Of a DNA stretch of 64,000 nucleotides, positions 1-8,064 are shown piece after piece (within the stretch, counting starts at the first letter, position 1; every line of letters starts with the position of its first letter). The stretch is taken from the NCBI RefSeq assembly GCF_000813325.1, contig NZ_BBQE01000004.1; one strand, 5' to 3'. Below the pieces are notes generated by a model. It was not told where the DNA came from and made no database searches. It worked only from the letters and a program-made list of their open reading frames with translations. This DNA is from Sulfurospirillum cavolei. GTDB taxonomy: Bacteria; Campylobacterota; Campylobacteria; Campylobacterales; Sulfurospirillaceae. Made by a program: the position numbers and the translations under genes.

Positions 1-36
1 GTATTGAGGCAAGGCATAAAAGCCACATGTAAGCTT

Positions 37-681
37 TCATGGGCGTAAGGAAGGGATGTAATGTTCGCTCAATAAAAGAGCGATTTTCTCCGCCATCAGT
101 GCGTAGCCTTGGGCATTGGGATGCACGGCATCGCCGCGAAGCATTTCGTTTTCCTGAATCGCTTTCAAACTTTCGTCTTCGATTACCAGCGAACGTTCTT
201 TTGCAATGTCGTAATAATAAGACGGCACGCTAAAGCGCAAAATATCCAACGTAGCAACGCCGACCAAAAGCACGTAAATGCCCCTATCGTGCGCCAATTT
301 TACCATCGCGCTTATGTTGGCTTTGGTTTGGCGTACGTCACTTTGGCGCAAGAGGTCGTTTCCGCCGTGGCACAAGACCAAAATATCGGGTTGCGTGCGA
401 TCCAAAACACTAGAGAGTCGCGCTAAGCCTTGCGCGCTCATTTCTCCCGAGACGCCTTCGTTGACGACGTCGACATGTAAGATCTCGGCAAGTACGGCTG
501 GGTAGCTTTGCTCAGGCAAAACGCCGTATCCTTGGGTTAGGCTATCCCCGAAAGCGACTATTTTCGTATTGAGCGGCAACGAAAGACTCGTCGTATTTCG
601 ATCGTGGGACGAGCGGTATAACTCAATGCCGACGATAAGAGCTAAAATGATGATGAAATTGCGTAACGTGAAGAGTTCCAT
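37..681 (-). CDS. GDSL-family esterase / lysophospholipase-like protein
   Basis: This is an SGNH/GDSL hydrolase that probably cleaves ester or thioester bonds of lipid-like substrates at the membrane or in the periplasm. A hydrophobic N-terminal segment (about residues 8-22) would anchor or export it. The nucleophile block FGDSLTQGYG places Ser47. The GGND block follows, and DAVHPN near the C-terminus supplies the Asp and His. At about 214 residues it matches TesA-like enzymes. I chose ATG at 681. A TTG at 717 would extend it by 12 residues, and neither start has a strong Shine-Dalgarno. An ACATGTAA word lies just past the stop and another falls inside the gene, where it is read as Leu-His-Val. 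The substrate cannot be told from sequence. Confidence 0.85.
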   Translation of the reverse strand: MELFTLRNFIIILALIVGIELYRSSHDRNTTSLSLPLNTKIVAFGDSLTQGYGVLPEQSYPAVLAEILHVDVVNEGVSGEMSAQGLARLSSVLDRTQPDILVLCHGGNDLLRQSDVRQTKANISAMVKLAHDRGIYVLLVGVATLDILRFSVPSYYYDIAKERSLVIEDESLKAIQENEMLRGDAVHPNAQGYALMAEKIALLLSEHYIPSLRP

Positions 682-762
682 AGCTTTATTGTAACGTGTT
701 GTCGCTTGTTTTAGCAACTCTTGGTTAGAATATTTCTTATTTTTTTTGAAAGTGCCTTAAGA

Positions 763-1668
763 ATGAAACACAACTCTATTGATGTAGTCGGTATCGGCTT
801 TCTTTTGATCGCTATGCTCACGTGGGCAAGCTCTTTTATCGCCCTTAAAGCCGTCCTTGGCATCCTTGGACCCATGAGCGCGATGTTTGGACGTATGGCA
901 ATTGCGAGTCTCTGTTTTGTCTATTTTATCAAGCAATTCTCTAAGCTTGAATTTACGAGAAAAGATGTGAAGTATATCTTACTCCTCACCTTTTTTGAAC
1001 CCTGCCTCTACTTTATCTTTGAAGCCAAAGCCTTGCAACTCACCACCGCTTCGCAAGCGGGTATGATCACCTCGATGATGCCGTTGATGACCGCAATCGC
1101 AGCGAGTTTCGTGCTCAAAGAGTACCTCAGTAAACGTGTCGTCATCGGCTCCGCACTGGCTGTTGCAGGTGCTGTTTGGCTGAGTCTTAGTGCACAAAGC
1201 AGTGAACACGCGACCAATCCGCTTTTAGGAAATTTCTTAGAATTTTGCGCGATGGTTTGCGGAACATGGTACGCCATCTCGGTGCGTTACCTCAGCCAAC
1301 GCTTCTCCGCCCTCTTTCTCACTGCCGCTCAAGCGTTTGTGGGCACACTCTTCTTTTTTCCATTAGCCGTTTGGGAATCATGGGGTATGCCACTCAATCT
1401 TACGTGGGAGGCACTTGGATGGTTGTGTTATTTGGGCATTATCGTGACGCTTGGAGGGTATGGCATGTTCAACCTAGCGTTAAGCCGCATCGAAGCCGCA
1501 CGCGCCTCCGTCTTTGTCAATCTCATCCCTGTTTTCACCGTTCTTTTGGCATACGTCTTTTTAGGTGAAGTGCTCTCTCAAACGGAAATGATGGCAAGCT
1601 TTGTGATTTTTGGAGGCATCATCGTCTCTCAACTACCACGTTTTCGTGCAAAAGAGAAACTACTTTAG
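763..1668 (+). CDS. EamA/DMT-family inner-membrane transporter
   Basis: This 301-residue protein has ten hydrophobic segments arranged as two EamA repeats, the usual size and layout of a drug/metabolite transporter. It would export or import small metabolites through the inner membrane, and the substrate is unknown. Typical features are the Trp-Ala-Ser-Ser motif at the end of the first helix and the late stretch with conserved glycines followed by a Phe-Leu-Gly-Glu turn. The ATG at 763 is preferred over an upstream TTG at 721 because the upstream 14 residues are not family-like. The gene is divergent from the GDSL esterase and convergent with lutC. Confidence 0.85.
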   Translation: MKHNSIDVVGIGFLLIAMLTWASSFIALKAVLGILGPMSAMFGRMAIASLCFVYFIKQFSKLEFTRKDVKYILLLTFFEPCLYFIFEAKALQLTTASQAGMITSMMPLMTAIAASFVLKEYLSKRVVIGSALAVAGAVWLSLSAQSSEHATNPLLGNFLEFCAMVCGTWYAISVRYLSQRFSALFLTAAQAFVGTLFFFPLAVWESWGMPLNLTWEALGWLCYLGIIVTLGGYGMFNLALSRIEAARASVFVNLIPVFTVLLAYVFLGEVLSQTEMMASFVIFGGIIVSQLPRFRAKEKLL

Positions 1669-1671
1669 ACG

Positions 1672-1681
1672 TTACATGTAA
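1672..1681. repeat. TTACATGTAA word, one member of a family dispersed over the whole window
   Basis: This ten-base palindrome is one of at least ten perfect TTACATGTAA copies, at about 1672, 5304, 10900, 12180, 14159, 14910, 17398, 17417, 25049 and 30623. The shorter form ACATGTAA is also found near 25, 473, 2157, 8423, 9689, 31643, 37040, 38063, 48554, 52199, 53152, 54263, 57651 and 60850. Copies lie both in gaps and inside genes. Inside minus-strand genes most are read TTA CAT GTN, which encodes Leu-His-Val. Chance would give only about two copies of an 8-mer in 64 kb on both strands. Function is unknown; a DNA-uptake-type signal is my inference. Confidence 0.75.
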
Positions 1682-1698
1682 AAAGATTAGGAAGAGAT

Positions 1699-1813
1699 TT
1701 CTTGCAAAATCAATTTTGCAAGAAGAAAAGCACCCAAGGTGCGCGGGCTTCCTGCCGAAGGAAACTCAGTGTTAACGTAGCTCTGGGGGCTTTGCTCCCA
1801 GAGCGTGTCAAAA
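1699..1813 (+). repeat. Multi-hairpin repeat element, copy A
   Basis: This gap between convergent genes holds four consecutive hairpins. H1 is a perfect 12-bp arm pair (1699-1710 with 1713-1724). H2 is GCACC/GGTGC (1730-1742). H3 is a short stem around 1749-1763. The constant word GTGTTAACGTAG at 1769-1780 is followed by H4, a 10-bp stem with a TTT loop (1781-1803), and then CGTGTCAAAA. Copy B (51484-51622) has the same order with different stem sequences. Copy C (12047-12092) keeps only the constant word, H4 and the GTGTCAAAA end. The element directly abuts the lutC stop. It may act as a bidirectional terminator, a structured RNA or a small mobile repeat. Confidence 0.7.
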
Positions 1814-2401
1814 TTAAATGAAGACCACACACGCCTCAGTGGCGCCATGGGCTCCGATGACCAACGACTGTTCGATGTCGGCTGTTTTAGACGGTCCGCT
1901 GATAAAAAGACCAAAAATATCTTTGTCGTCAAAACCAACCCTCGTATAGGCTTCGTGCATCGTATGTACGACCTCGCCTTTGGGTACGACGATCATCAAC
2001 TTTTGAGCGATAAAGTAAAGTGCTCGGTGTCTTGCATCAGCTTCTTTAACCCACACCGCACCGTTTTCGGCGACGGCAAATTCACCTTTAATGATCGCAA
2101 GGTCAACGTCTTTAAGCGTATGTGGATCGTCCGTTGCGCCTAGCTCTTTCGTGCCTACATGTAAACCCTCTACCGTTGAGACGATGACCGTCGCTTCGGC
2201 GTAATGCTCTTTGATGTAGCTGTCGATTTCAACCAAAGAGTCCAAATGCACGGCGTTTCCACCGACACTTGCGAGCGTTGTTGCAAATTTTTCATCCAAA
2301 TTCGCATAGGTCGTATGCAAAATATTAACTTCGGGTAAAGCGCTCTCATCGTGAGGCTTCGCCTCTTTAATGGCTTTTAAAATAGCTTCGCGTGAACTCA
2401 T
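1814..2401 (-). CDS. lutC: LUD-domain protein LutC, lactate utilization
   Basis: This 195-residue LUD (DUF162) protein is the third subunit of the LutABC L-lactate oxidation complex, which converts lactate to pyruvate in the cytoplasm. The family C-terminus with its Gly-Ala-His-Gly-Ala-Thr-Glu stretch is present. The ATG at 2401 overlaps the lutB TGA as ATGA, so the two are translationally coupled and transcribed in the order lutA-lutB-lutC. An in-gene ACATGTAA word is read as Leu-His-Val. Confidence 0.9.
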   Translation of the reverse strand: MSSREAILKAIKEAKPHDESALPEVNILHTTYANLDEKFATTLASVGGNAVHLDSLVEIDSYIKEHYAEATVIVSTVEGLHVGTKELGATDDPHTLKDVDLAIIKGEFAVAENGAVWVKEADARHRALYFIAQKLMIVVPKGEVVHTMHEAYTRVGFDDKDIFGLFISGPSKTADIEQSLVIGAHGATEACVVFI

Positions 2402-3771
2402 TTGATACCCTTTTTTGCTTTGTAAAGTTCTTTAAAACTGTTTTTGGGAAACGGCGGTAACTCTCGGTTTTTGCTCCAAAGATTGAATTTGGAATAAAGA
2501 AGCGCACGCGGAAGTATCGGAACCATTTTTCGTGCCATAAACCCAGCCAAGTCCATCAGTTTCGGACGGCACATAAGCCATGTTGCCATCTTTAGTGCAT
2601 TGTGTTTGATAGGGCTTAAGTAACCCGCATCGACCACGTCTTGACGTTTTAAGTAAAGCTGATCGGCTAAATCCACTTTGACAGGGCAGACGTTGGAGCA
2701 GGAGAAACAGAGCGAGCAAGCAAACGGTAAGCTGTAGTATTTTTTAAGATCACGACTCGGAGCCAACGTTGAACCAATCGGTCCAGGGATGACGTAACCG
2801 TAACTGTAACCGCCGCTTCTTCGATAAATCGGACATGTATTCAAACACGCTCCACAACGAATGCATTGAAGCGATTTGATGTAACGTTTATCAGAAAGAA
2901 TTTTACTTCTTCCGTTATCGACGATGACGATGTGCATCTGTCCGCCCTCAACCGCACCGTGATAATGCGACGTGTACGTTGTCACCGGCTGACCCGTTGC
3001 ACTTCTGGCCAAAAGGCGCGTGAAGATGCTCAGGTCTTTCAACCGTGGGATGATCTTCTCAATGCCCATACACGCGATGTGAAGCTTGGGTAAACTCGCA
3101 CCCAAGTCGGCATTGCCCTCGTTCGTACAGACCACGATGCCGCCCGTTTCAGCGATGGCAAAATTGACACCGGTCATCGCCGCGTCCGCTCCTACAAATT
3201 TCTCACGCAAATGCGCGCGTGCGGCACGTGTCAGATAGGTCGGGTCAGCGTTGCCTTTTTGGGTGCTCAAAAACTTCTCAAACGTTGTTCCCACGTCCTC
3301 TTTTTTGAGATGAATCGCTGGAAGAACGATGTGAGAAGGCGGCTCTTTACGAAGTTGGACGATGCGCTCGCCTAGGTCGGTGTCCACCACTTCGATGCCG
3401 TGTTCTTCCAAGTAAGGGTTGAGATGACACTCTTCGGTAAGCATCGATTTACTTTTAACGATCATCTTCGCACCATTAGAGCGCAAGATGTCTAAAACGA
3501 TCTCATTGTGCTCTTTCGCATCTTTCGCCCAATGCACACGAATGCCACGTGCAAGAGCGTTTTTTTCAAACTGCTCAAGGTATTCATCAAGATGTGAGAG
3601 CGTGTGGGATTTGATCTTATCGGCGGTATTGCGAAGCTCTTCCCATTCGTCTAAACTTTTGGATTGGTTATCGCGTTTAACACGAACAAACCAGAGAGCT
3701 TTGTCGTGCCATTTCATACGCTCAACGTTACTGGCAAATTTATCGGCAAGTTCTGAATGGTTGTGACTCAT
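2398..3771 (-). CDS. lutB: LutB, iron-sulfur LUD-domain lactate oxidation protein
   Basis: This is the 457-residue iron-sulfur subunit of the LutABC lactate-oxidizing complex. The N-terminal two thirds is a LUD domain. The C-terminal third carries two ferredoxin-like clusters, seen as CIRCGACLNTCP and CSLCFSCSNVCP, which would pass electrons towards the quinone pool. The ATG at 3771 overlaps the lutA TGA by four bases. Length and motif order match Bacillus LutB and Campylobacter homologues. Confidence 0.93.
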   Translation of the reverse strand: MSHNHSELADKFASNVERMKWHDKALWFVRVKRDNQSKSLDEWEELRNTADKIKSHTLSHLDEYLEQFEKNALARGIRVHWAKDAKEHNEIVLDILRSNGAKMIVKSKSMLTEECHLNPYLEEHGIEVVDTDLGERIVQLRKEPPSHIVLPAIHLKKEDVGTTFEKFLSTQKGNADPTYLTRAARAHLREKFVGADAAMTGVNFAIAETGGIVVCTNEGNADLGASLPKLHIACMGIEKIIPRLKDLSIFTRLLARSATGQPVTTYTSHYHGAVEGGQMHIVIVDNGRSKILSDKRYIKSLQCIRCGACLNTCPIYRRSGGYSYGYVIPGPIGSTLAPSRDLKKYYSLPFACSLCFSCSNVCPVKVDLADQLYLKRQDVVDAGYLSPIKHNALKMATWLMCRPKLMDLAGFMARKMVPILPRALLYSKFNLWSKNRELPPFPKNSFKELYKAKKGIK

Positions 3772-4511
3772 TGGAGATCTCCTGCTAAAATTTGGGCGAT
3801 ATAGATCGTTTTAAGCGGCATTTTTTCGCGATCGATCAAGCCTTGCATGTGCATCAAACACGACATATCCACACCGGTGATGTACTCACTGCCAGCGTCT
3901 AGATGGTCTTGCAAACGTGCGCGTCCCATCGCCGTACTCATCGCTTCTTCGGAGACTGCAAAGGTTCCTCCAAAGCCACAACATTCATCTTTACGGGTGA
4001 GTTCAGAGTAGCTAATGCCCTCTACTTTGTCGAGTAAGTTTTTGATCTTGGAGAATTCGGGTACATTCTTCTCACTCATGCTTGCCATGCCAAGTTCTCT
4101 GTGAGCATGACAGCTGTTGTGAATGCCCACTTTGTGAGAAAATGTAGCATTCATAGAGGTAGGTTTAATGACATCGTGTAAAAACTCGATGAGTTCATAA
4201 GTGTGTGAACGCATACGCTCAAAACCCTCGCGTCCTTCTAAAAACTGGGCGTAATTATGACGCACCATACTCACGCAACTGCCGCTAGGAGCGACGATGT
4301 AGTCGTAGTCTTTGAAGATGTTAAAGAAGCGTTCGGCTAAGAGAGCGGTCTCTTTCGCACAGCCTGTGTTGGCTTGTGCTTGTCCGCAACAGGTTTGGTT
4401 TAATGGATACTCAACATCCAACCCCAAGTTCTCTAGCACTTTCAGCGTTGCCATCGAAGCTTCAGGGTATAGCTCATTCATAAAACAGGGAATAAATAGA
4501 CCTATTTTCAT
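3768..4511 (-). CDS. lutA: LutA, cysteine-rich CCG-domain lactate oxidation protein
   Basis: This subunit of the lactate oxidation complex is 247 residues from the ATG at 4511. It has two CCG-type blocks that ligate a noncanonical iron-sulfur centre: an N-terminal half with CFMNE and CCGQAQ, and a C-terminal half with NSCHAHRELG and ECCGFGGTF. I chose ATG 4511 because GGAG sits at good spacing and the protein then begins MKIGLFIPCF, as in the family. A start at 4562 would add 17 unrelated residues. It is the first gene of a tightly coupled lutABC operon. No lactate permease is adjacent in this window. Confidence 0.92.
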   Translation of the reverse strand: MKIGLFIPCFMNELYPEASMATLKVLENLGLDVEYPLNQTCCGQAQANTGCAKETALLAERFFNIFKDYDYIVAPSGSCVSMVRHNYAQFLEGREGFERMRSHTYELIEFLHDVIKPTSMNATFSHKVGIHNSCHAHRELGMASMSEKNVPEFSKIKNLLDKVEGISYSELTRKDECCGFGGTFAVSEEAMSTAMGRARLQDHLDAGSEYITGVDMSCLMHMQGLIDREKMPLKTIYIAQILAGDLQ

Positions 4512-4576
4512 ACGTTTGCTCCGAAGTCGTTTTGGGACTATCCTAACACCGAAAGCGAACAAACGTATGATATTTT

Positions 4577-4669
4577 CTACGAGCCTAAAAGATTTTGTAA
4601 AAAGATTTCGATAAGTAACACTCCCGAAACGAGTGCTAGGATAACGGCGATAAGTTTAACGCGGCTCAT
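4577..4669 (-). CDS. Small single-pass membrane protein coupled to the LysE exporter
   Basis: This 30-residue ORF begins MSRVKLIAVILALV and continues as one hydrophobic helix with a short polar tail ending Asn-Leu-Leu-Gly-Ser. Its ATG (4669-4667) overlaps the TGA of the LysE-type gene (4668-4666) in the ATGA arrangement used by true coupled genes elsewhere in this window. That overlap and the helix are the only evidence, and I do not recognise the family. It could be an accessory subunit of the exporter or a chance ORF. Confidence 0.5.
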   Translation of the reverse strand: MSRVKLIAVILALVSGVLLIEIFLQNLLGS

Positions 4670-5292
4670 CGCGACGTGAACGCTAATTTAAAGGCGAGTG
4701 CGGCAAAAATAGTTCCGGCAACGCGATTGAGTATTTTCTCCCCGTTTTGGGTTTGAGAGAACCATTGACCGACGCGACCTGCGAGCAAAGAGACGAAAAA
4801 GAAGACGACAAAAGCACTGAGCATAAACAAAGCACCGAGCATAAAGATTTGTCCCGTGACGTTTCCCGCTTCCGGACGCGTAAATTGGGGTAAGAAGGCT
4901 AAGAAAAAGATGGAAACTTTAGGGTTGGTAATATTCATAAAAATGCCGCGTTTGTAGAGCGAAACCAAACGTATAGGCGTTTTGTCGGTTTCCAGTTTGC
5001 TTTTGCTTGCATCTTTGAACGCCATAAACGCCAAATAAAGCAAATACGCCGCACCGATCATTTTTAAAAGCGTAAAAGCAAGTAAAGAGGTCTGAAAGAT
5101 CACCGCAACGCCCAAAGCAACCGCCGTCGTATGAAAGATAAGACCGCTACAAAGCCCTAACGCGATGGCAATGCCGCTGCGACTGCCTTGACTCATCGAC
5201 TGTGTTAAAACAAATAAAATATCAGGTCCCGGGGCAAGGGCTAAAAGCGTCGAAGCCGTAATAAACATTGCGATCGTTTGAAGATCAAGCAT
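4666..5292 (-). CDS. LysE/RhtB-family amino-acid exporter
   Basis: This 208-residue inner-membrane protein has six hydrophobic segments and the diagnostic N-terminal motif PGPDILFVLTQS followed by GxxxGxAxALG. Members export amino acids such as lysine, threonine or homoserine lactone. The ATG at 5292 has an AAGGA Shine-Dalgarno, and a perfect TTACATGTAA (5304-5313) lies directly upstream of it. Its stop codon overlaps the start of the small membrane ORF at 4577-4669. The substrate is not predictable here. Confidence 0.88.
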   Translation of the reverse strand: MLDLQTIAMFITASTLLALAPGPDILFVLTQSMSQGSRSGIAIALGLCSGLIFHTTAVALGVAVIFQTSLLAFTLLKMIGAAYLLYLAFMAFKDASKSKLETDKTPIRLVSLYKRGIFMNITNPKVSIFFLAFLPQFTRPEAGNVTGQIFMLGALFMLSAFVVFFFVSLLAGRVGQWFSQTQNGEKILNRVAGTIFAALAFKLAFTSR

Positions 5293-5332
5293 GAGCTTTT
5301 CCTTTACATGTAAGATACGAAATTGTACCGAC

Positions 5333-6325
5333 TCACGCCTTAGATAAACCGCCTAATTGCGCAATTTGCATCGAAATTTTGAGCATCTGCACCATAATAT
5401 CGCTTTTTTCGACCGGATCATGAGCTTTGGCAAGTTTTTTTTCAAGCATTTTGAGTCGATTTTTTAAAGCGGAAAGAAGACCTTTATTGAGATCGGAAGA
5501 TGAAGAGGACTCTTGTGCCTTTTGTAAAATCATATTTGAGACGACGGACGTTTTCGCTTCTTGCTCGTCGGATGCTTGCGTTTGAGTATTTTTGATCGCA
5601 AAATCTACATGTGACATCCAACCTGCCGTACCGTTTTCAAACAAAACCACGCCGCTTTTTTGTAACAACGCATCGGTCGTTGCACCGTTTTTGTACCGAA
5701 ACGGCGTATCCGTACTTTCAAGCAACAATGCACCGACTTGCGCTTGATTTAAAGAGAGAAGATTGTCTTGTACGGCACTTTTCTGCCAAATTTTTAATTT
5801 GGAAAAAATTGTATCGTTTTCATCGATCCAACCGTTTGCGTCTTCGTCATGCGCGGATAAGTCGGCAAAACCGTCGCCGCTTTTCGTACCAAAAAGTTCA
5901 CTTCCTTCGTCAATGATGCCGTTTTCGTTTTTATCCCATGCTAAAAAGCCGTTATTGCGACCCAAAAGAGCAATTTCTTCTTGATTTCCGTCACCGTTAA
6001 GATCAAATAAAAATGTTTTCGATAAATCGATACGGGCAAGCCCGCCTTCCAGATTGATAACCAAAGGATCGACGAGTGCACCCAACGATTGTACCGTGAA
6101 AGCTTCGTAACGATCTTTACGCGATAACGTACTGTGTAAAGCAATATCGAGAACCGCCCCCGTTTGCGTTTTGATACTTCCCGTCGCTTGAAGCGTTAAG
6201 TTTTCCGATTCGCTGTTTTGCGTCAATGTTTGTACGTGCGTATCGTCGATATGCCTTACGACCGTACTGCTTTGCAACTCTTCGTGATAACTTTGTATGT
6301 TGAGCGACGATGATGTAACACGCAT
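5333..6325 (-). CDS. EF-hand-containing hypothetical protein
   Basis: This 330-residue protein has no signal peptide. Its middle (about residues 105-180) carries Asp-rich calcium-binding loops of EF-hand/dockerin type: DLNGDGNQEE, DKNENGIIDEGSELFG and DEDANGWIDEND, the last followed by Lys-Leu-Lys-Ile-Trp. This arrangement is typical of a proteobacterial family often annotated as hemolysin-type calcium-binding or EF-hand proteins of unknown function. The C-terminal 70 residues form a Lys-rich predicted coiled coil. The start is ATG at 6325 with a G-rich Shine-Dalgarno. It stands alone, divergent from the hemolysin-III gene. Calcium binding is inferred from the loops; the role is unknown. Confidence 0.7.
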   Translation of the reverse strand: MRVTSSSLNIQSYHEELQSSTVVRHIDDTHVQTLTQNSESENLTLQATGSIKTQTGAVLDIALHSTLSRKDRYEAFTVQSLGALVDPLVINLEGGLARIDLSKTFLFDLNGDGNQEEIALLGRNNGFLAWDKNENGIIDEGSELFGTKSGDGFADLSAHDEDANGWIDENDTIFSKLKIWQKSAVQDNLLSLNQAQVGALLLESTDTPFRYKNGATTDALLQKSGVVLFENGTAGWMSHVDFAIKNTQTQASDEQEAKTSVVSNMILQKAQESSSSSDLNKGLLSALKNRLKMLEKKLAKAHDPVEKSDIMVQMLKISMQIAQLGGLSKA

Positions 6326-6375
6326 AGCTTTTTGCCCCCAAATAGCTTTTGAGAACTAAATCGACCGAATCGAGG

Positions 6376-6381
6376 TATAAT
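6376..6381 (+). promoter_or_regulatory. Consensus -10 box for the hemolysin-III gene
   Basis: A perfect TATAAT lies about 27 bases upstream of the ATG at 6408. A clear -35 box at 17-bp spacing is missing, which is common in Campylobacterota sigma70 promoters. Confidence 0.6.
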
Positions 6382-6407
6382 TAAAGCATACAGATAAGGA
6401 GTTTACG

Positions 6408-7049
6408 ATGCAACCGACACGAAGCTACTCTCAAAAAGAAGAGATATGGCACAGTATTAGCCACGGAATAGGACTTTTGTTAAGCGTCAGCGCATTAACG
6501 CTTTTATGCGTTTTTGCCGCTCAAAGCGGTGAGGGTGCCAAAATTGCCAGTGCGATCGTCTTCGGTATCGCGTTAATCGTCATGTACGGCGCTTCGACGC
6601 TCTATCATGCCGTGCCTTTTCCCACGCTCAAAGCTATCTTACGACAATTCGATCATTGCGCTATTTACGTTTTGATTGCCGGAACGTATACGCCCGTATG
6701 TCTTTTGGGCATTCAAGGCTCGTGGGGATGGACGCTTTTTGGCATTTCGTGGGGCATTGCGCTTTTCGGTACGGCACTGAAAATTCTCTTTCCGGGCCGT
6801 TTTCATCTTTTGGCGATTATCCTTTATGCGCTGATGGGATGGATGGTCGTCGTCGCGATCAAACCGCTGATGGAGAATCTCTCGACGCTTCCTTTGGTTT
6901 TACTGCTAGTCGGAGGAATTATTTACACGCTCGGCATCGGTTTTTACATACAAAAGCAACGCTTCTTTAGCCACGCCATTTGGCATTTTTTTGTCTTAGG
7001 CGGATCGATTTTTCATTTTTTCGCCGTCTTGTCGCTCATTCGAGAATAA
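6408..7049 (+). CDS. Hemolysin-III / PAQR-type membrane protein
   Basis: This 213-residue protein has seven hydrophobic segments and belongs to the HlyIII/YqfA family, related to PAQR receptors. The metal-site signature is present: HSISHGIG near the N-terminus, STLYHA, the QFDHCAIYVLIAGTYTP block, and two C-terminal histidines in HAIWHFF and SIFHFF. The start is well supported by AAGGAG seven bases upstream. The cellular role of bacterial members is unsettled, with lipid or zinc-related functions suggested; true hemolysin activity is doubtful. Confidence 0.88.
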   Translation: MQPTRSYSQKEEIWHSISHGIGLLLSVSALTLLCVFAAQSGEGAKIASAIVFGIALIVMYGASTLYHAVPFPTLKAILRQFDHCAIYVLIAGTYTPVCLLGIQGSWGWTLFGISWGIALFGTALKILFPGRFHLLAIILYALMGWMVVVAIKPLMENLSTLPLVLLLVGGIIYTLGIGFYIQKQRFFSHAIWHFFVLGGSIFHFFAVLSLIRE

Positions 7050-7063
7050 CCCTTAAAAAAGGG
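7050..7063. terminator. Short bidirectional terminator-like hairpin
   Basis: CCCTT and AAGGG flank an A-tract immediately after the hemolysin-III stop and just before the convergent acyltransferase stop. The stem is only five base pairs, so it is a weak terminator candidate for both genes. Confidence 0.45.
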
Positions 7064-7068
7064 CTATT

Positions 7069-8055
7069 CTAAAGCAACTTATCAAATCCTATCCACTTTT
7101 TCAGCGTCTCGATTCCTACCGAAAAGATCAAACAAATTCCCAAAAGCACCGCAAAAATAATGACGGGATAGTGAAAAGCATAAATGAAATCGGGAAAATA
7201 GTAGTAATAAATAAACGTGTGAAATAAAAAGATATTGAACGAATGCACGCCGATAAATTCGAACGCTTTTTTTGCCCAAGCAGAGACAGCTATCCATTCC
7301 GTCGTCCATAAGATCAGTAAAATCGCAAAAAACGTATCGGCTCTGACGCTATCGAAAAGATAGCCGTTTTGGCGATACCACGCGACAAATACCGTTAAAA
7401 CGGCTAATAAAACGAACCGTTTTTTCCCCAATCGATCCAACCGTACGATTATCTTCAAAAACCCGTCGGTTTGAGAAAGGTAAACGCCCGTCGCAAACGG
7501 AAAAATCCAATCGTTTACCAATGGAATCGGCACAAAGAGCAAAAGGGCGCATAGGGCTAAAAACCATAGATGAAATTTTTGCGTCAAAACATAAACGAGA
7601 GGAAAGAGAGCGTATAAAACGATAATAAGGCTCATAAACCACCACGTCGCGTTGTACCCGTAACCGACCCACGTAAACATGTGAAGCCCGAGCATTTGCA
7701 GCAACAAACCTTGCATGTAAGCATGTCCGTAAACGCCCTCTAAGGTTCTGCCCATAAACCAAACACCGATCGGAACGAATAAAAGTGCGATCAACCAATA
7801 GTTCATATAGAGCTTCAACACCCTACGCTTGTAAAACGACGCGAGTTCTAGCCCCTTTTTCTTGACCGACTCTGCCAGCCCAAAACCGCTTAAAACCACG
7901 TAAATACCGACACATACTTTGGCCAATAAGGCGGTTTGATAAACAACCCATCCCTCTTCGGGATGTTCGTAAAAAAGATGATGCCACAAAATCAGCATCA
8001 ACGCCATACCTTTACTCGCATTGGTAATCGAAACGTCAAATTTGCCCAAGACCAT
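7069..8055 (-). CDS. Acyltransferase family 3 membrane protein
   Basis: This 328-residue integral membrane protein has about ten hydrophobic segments. It fits the acyltransferase-3 (OafA/WecH-like) family, which transfers acetyl or other acyl groups to surface sugars. The N-terminal Ser-Lys-Gly-Met-Ala-Leu-Met-Leu-Ile-Leu-Trp-His-His stretch carries the family His. The start has AAGGAG at ideal spacing and lies nine bases after the thiE stop, so the two are co-transcribed although functionally unrelated. The acceptor is unknown. Confidence 0.78.
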   Translation of the reverse strand: MVLGKFDVSITNASKGMALMLILWHHLFYEHPEEGWVVYQTALLAKVCVGIYVVLSGFGLAESVKKKGLELASFYKRRVLKLYMNYWLIALLFVPIGVWFMGRTLEGVYGHAYMQGLLLQMLGLHMFTWVGYGYNATWWFMSLIIVLYALFPLVYVLTQKFHLWFLALCALLLFVPIPLVNDWIFPFATGVYLSQTDGFLKIIVRLDRLGKKRFVLLAVLTVFVAWYRQNGYLFDSVRADTFFAILLILWTTEWIAVSAWAKKAFEFIGVHSFNIFLFHTFIYYYYFPDFIYAFHYPVIIFAVLLGICLIFSVGIETLKKWIGFDKLL

Positions 8056-8064
8056 TCTTTCTCC

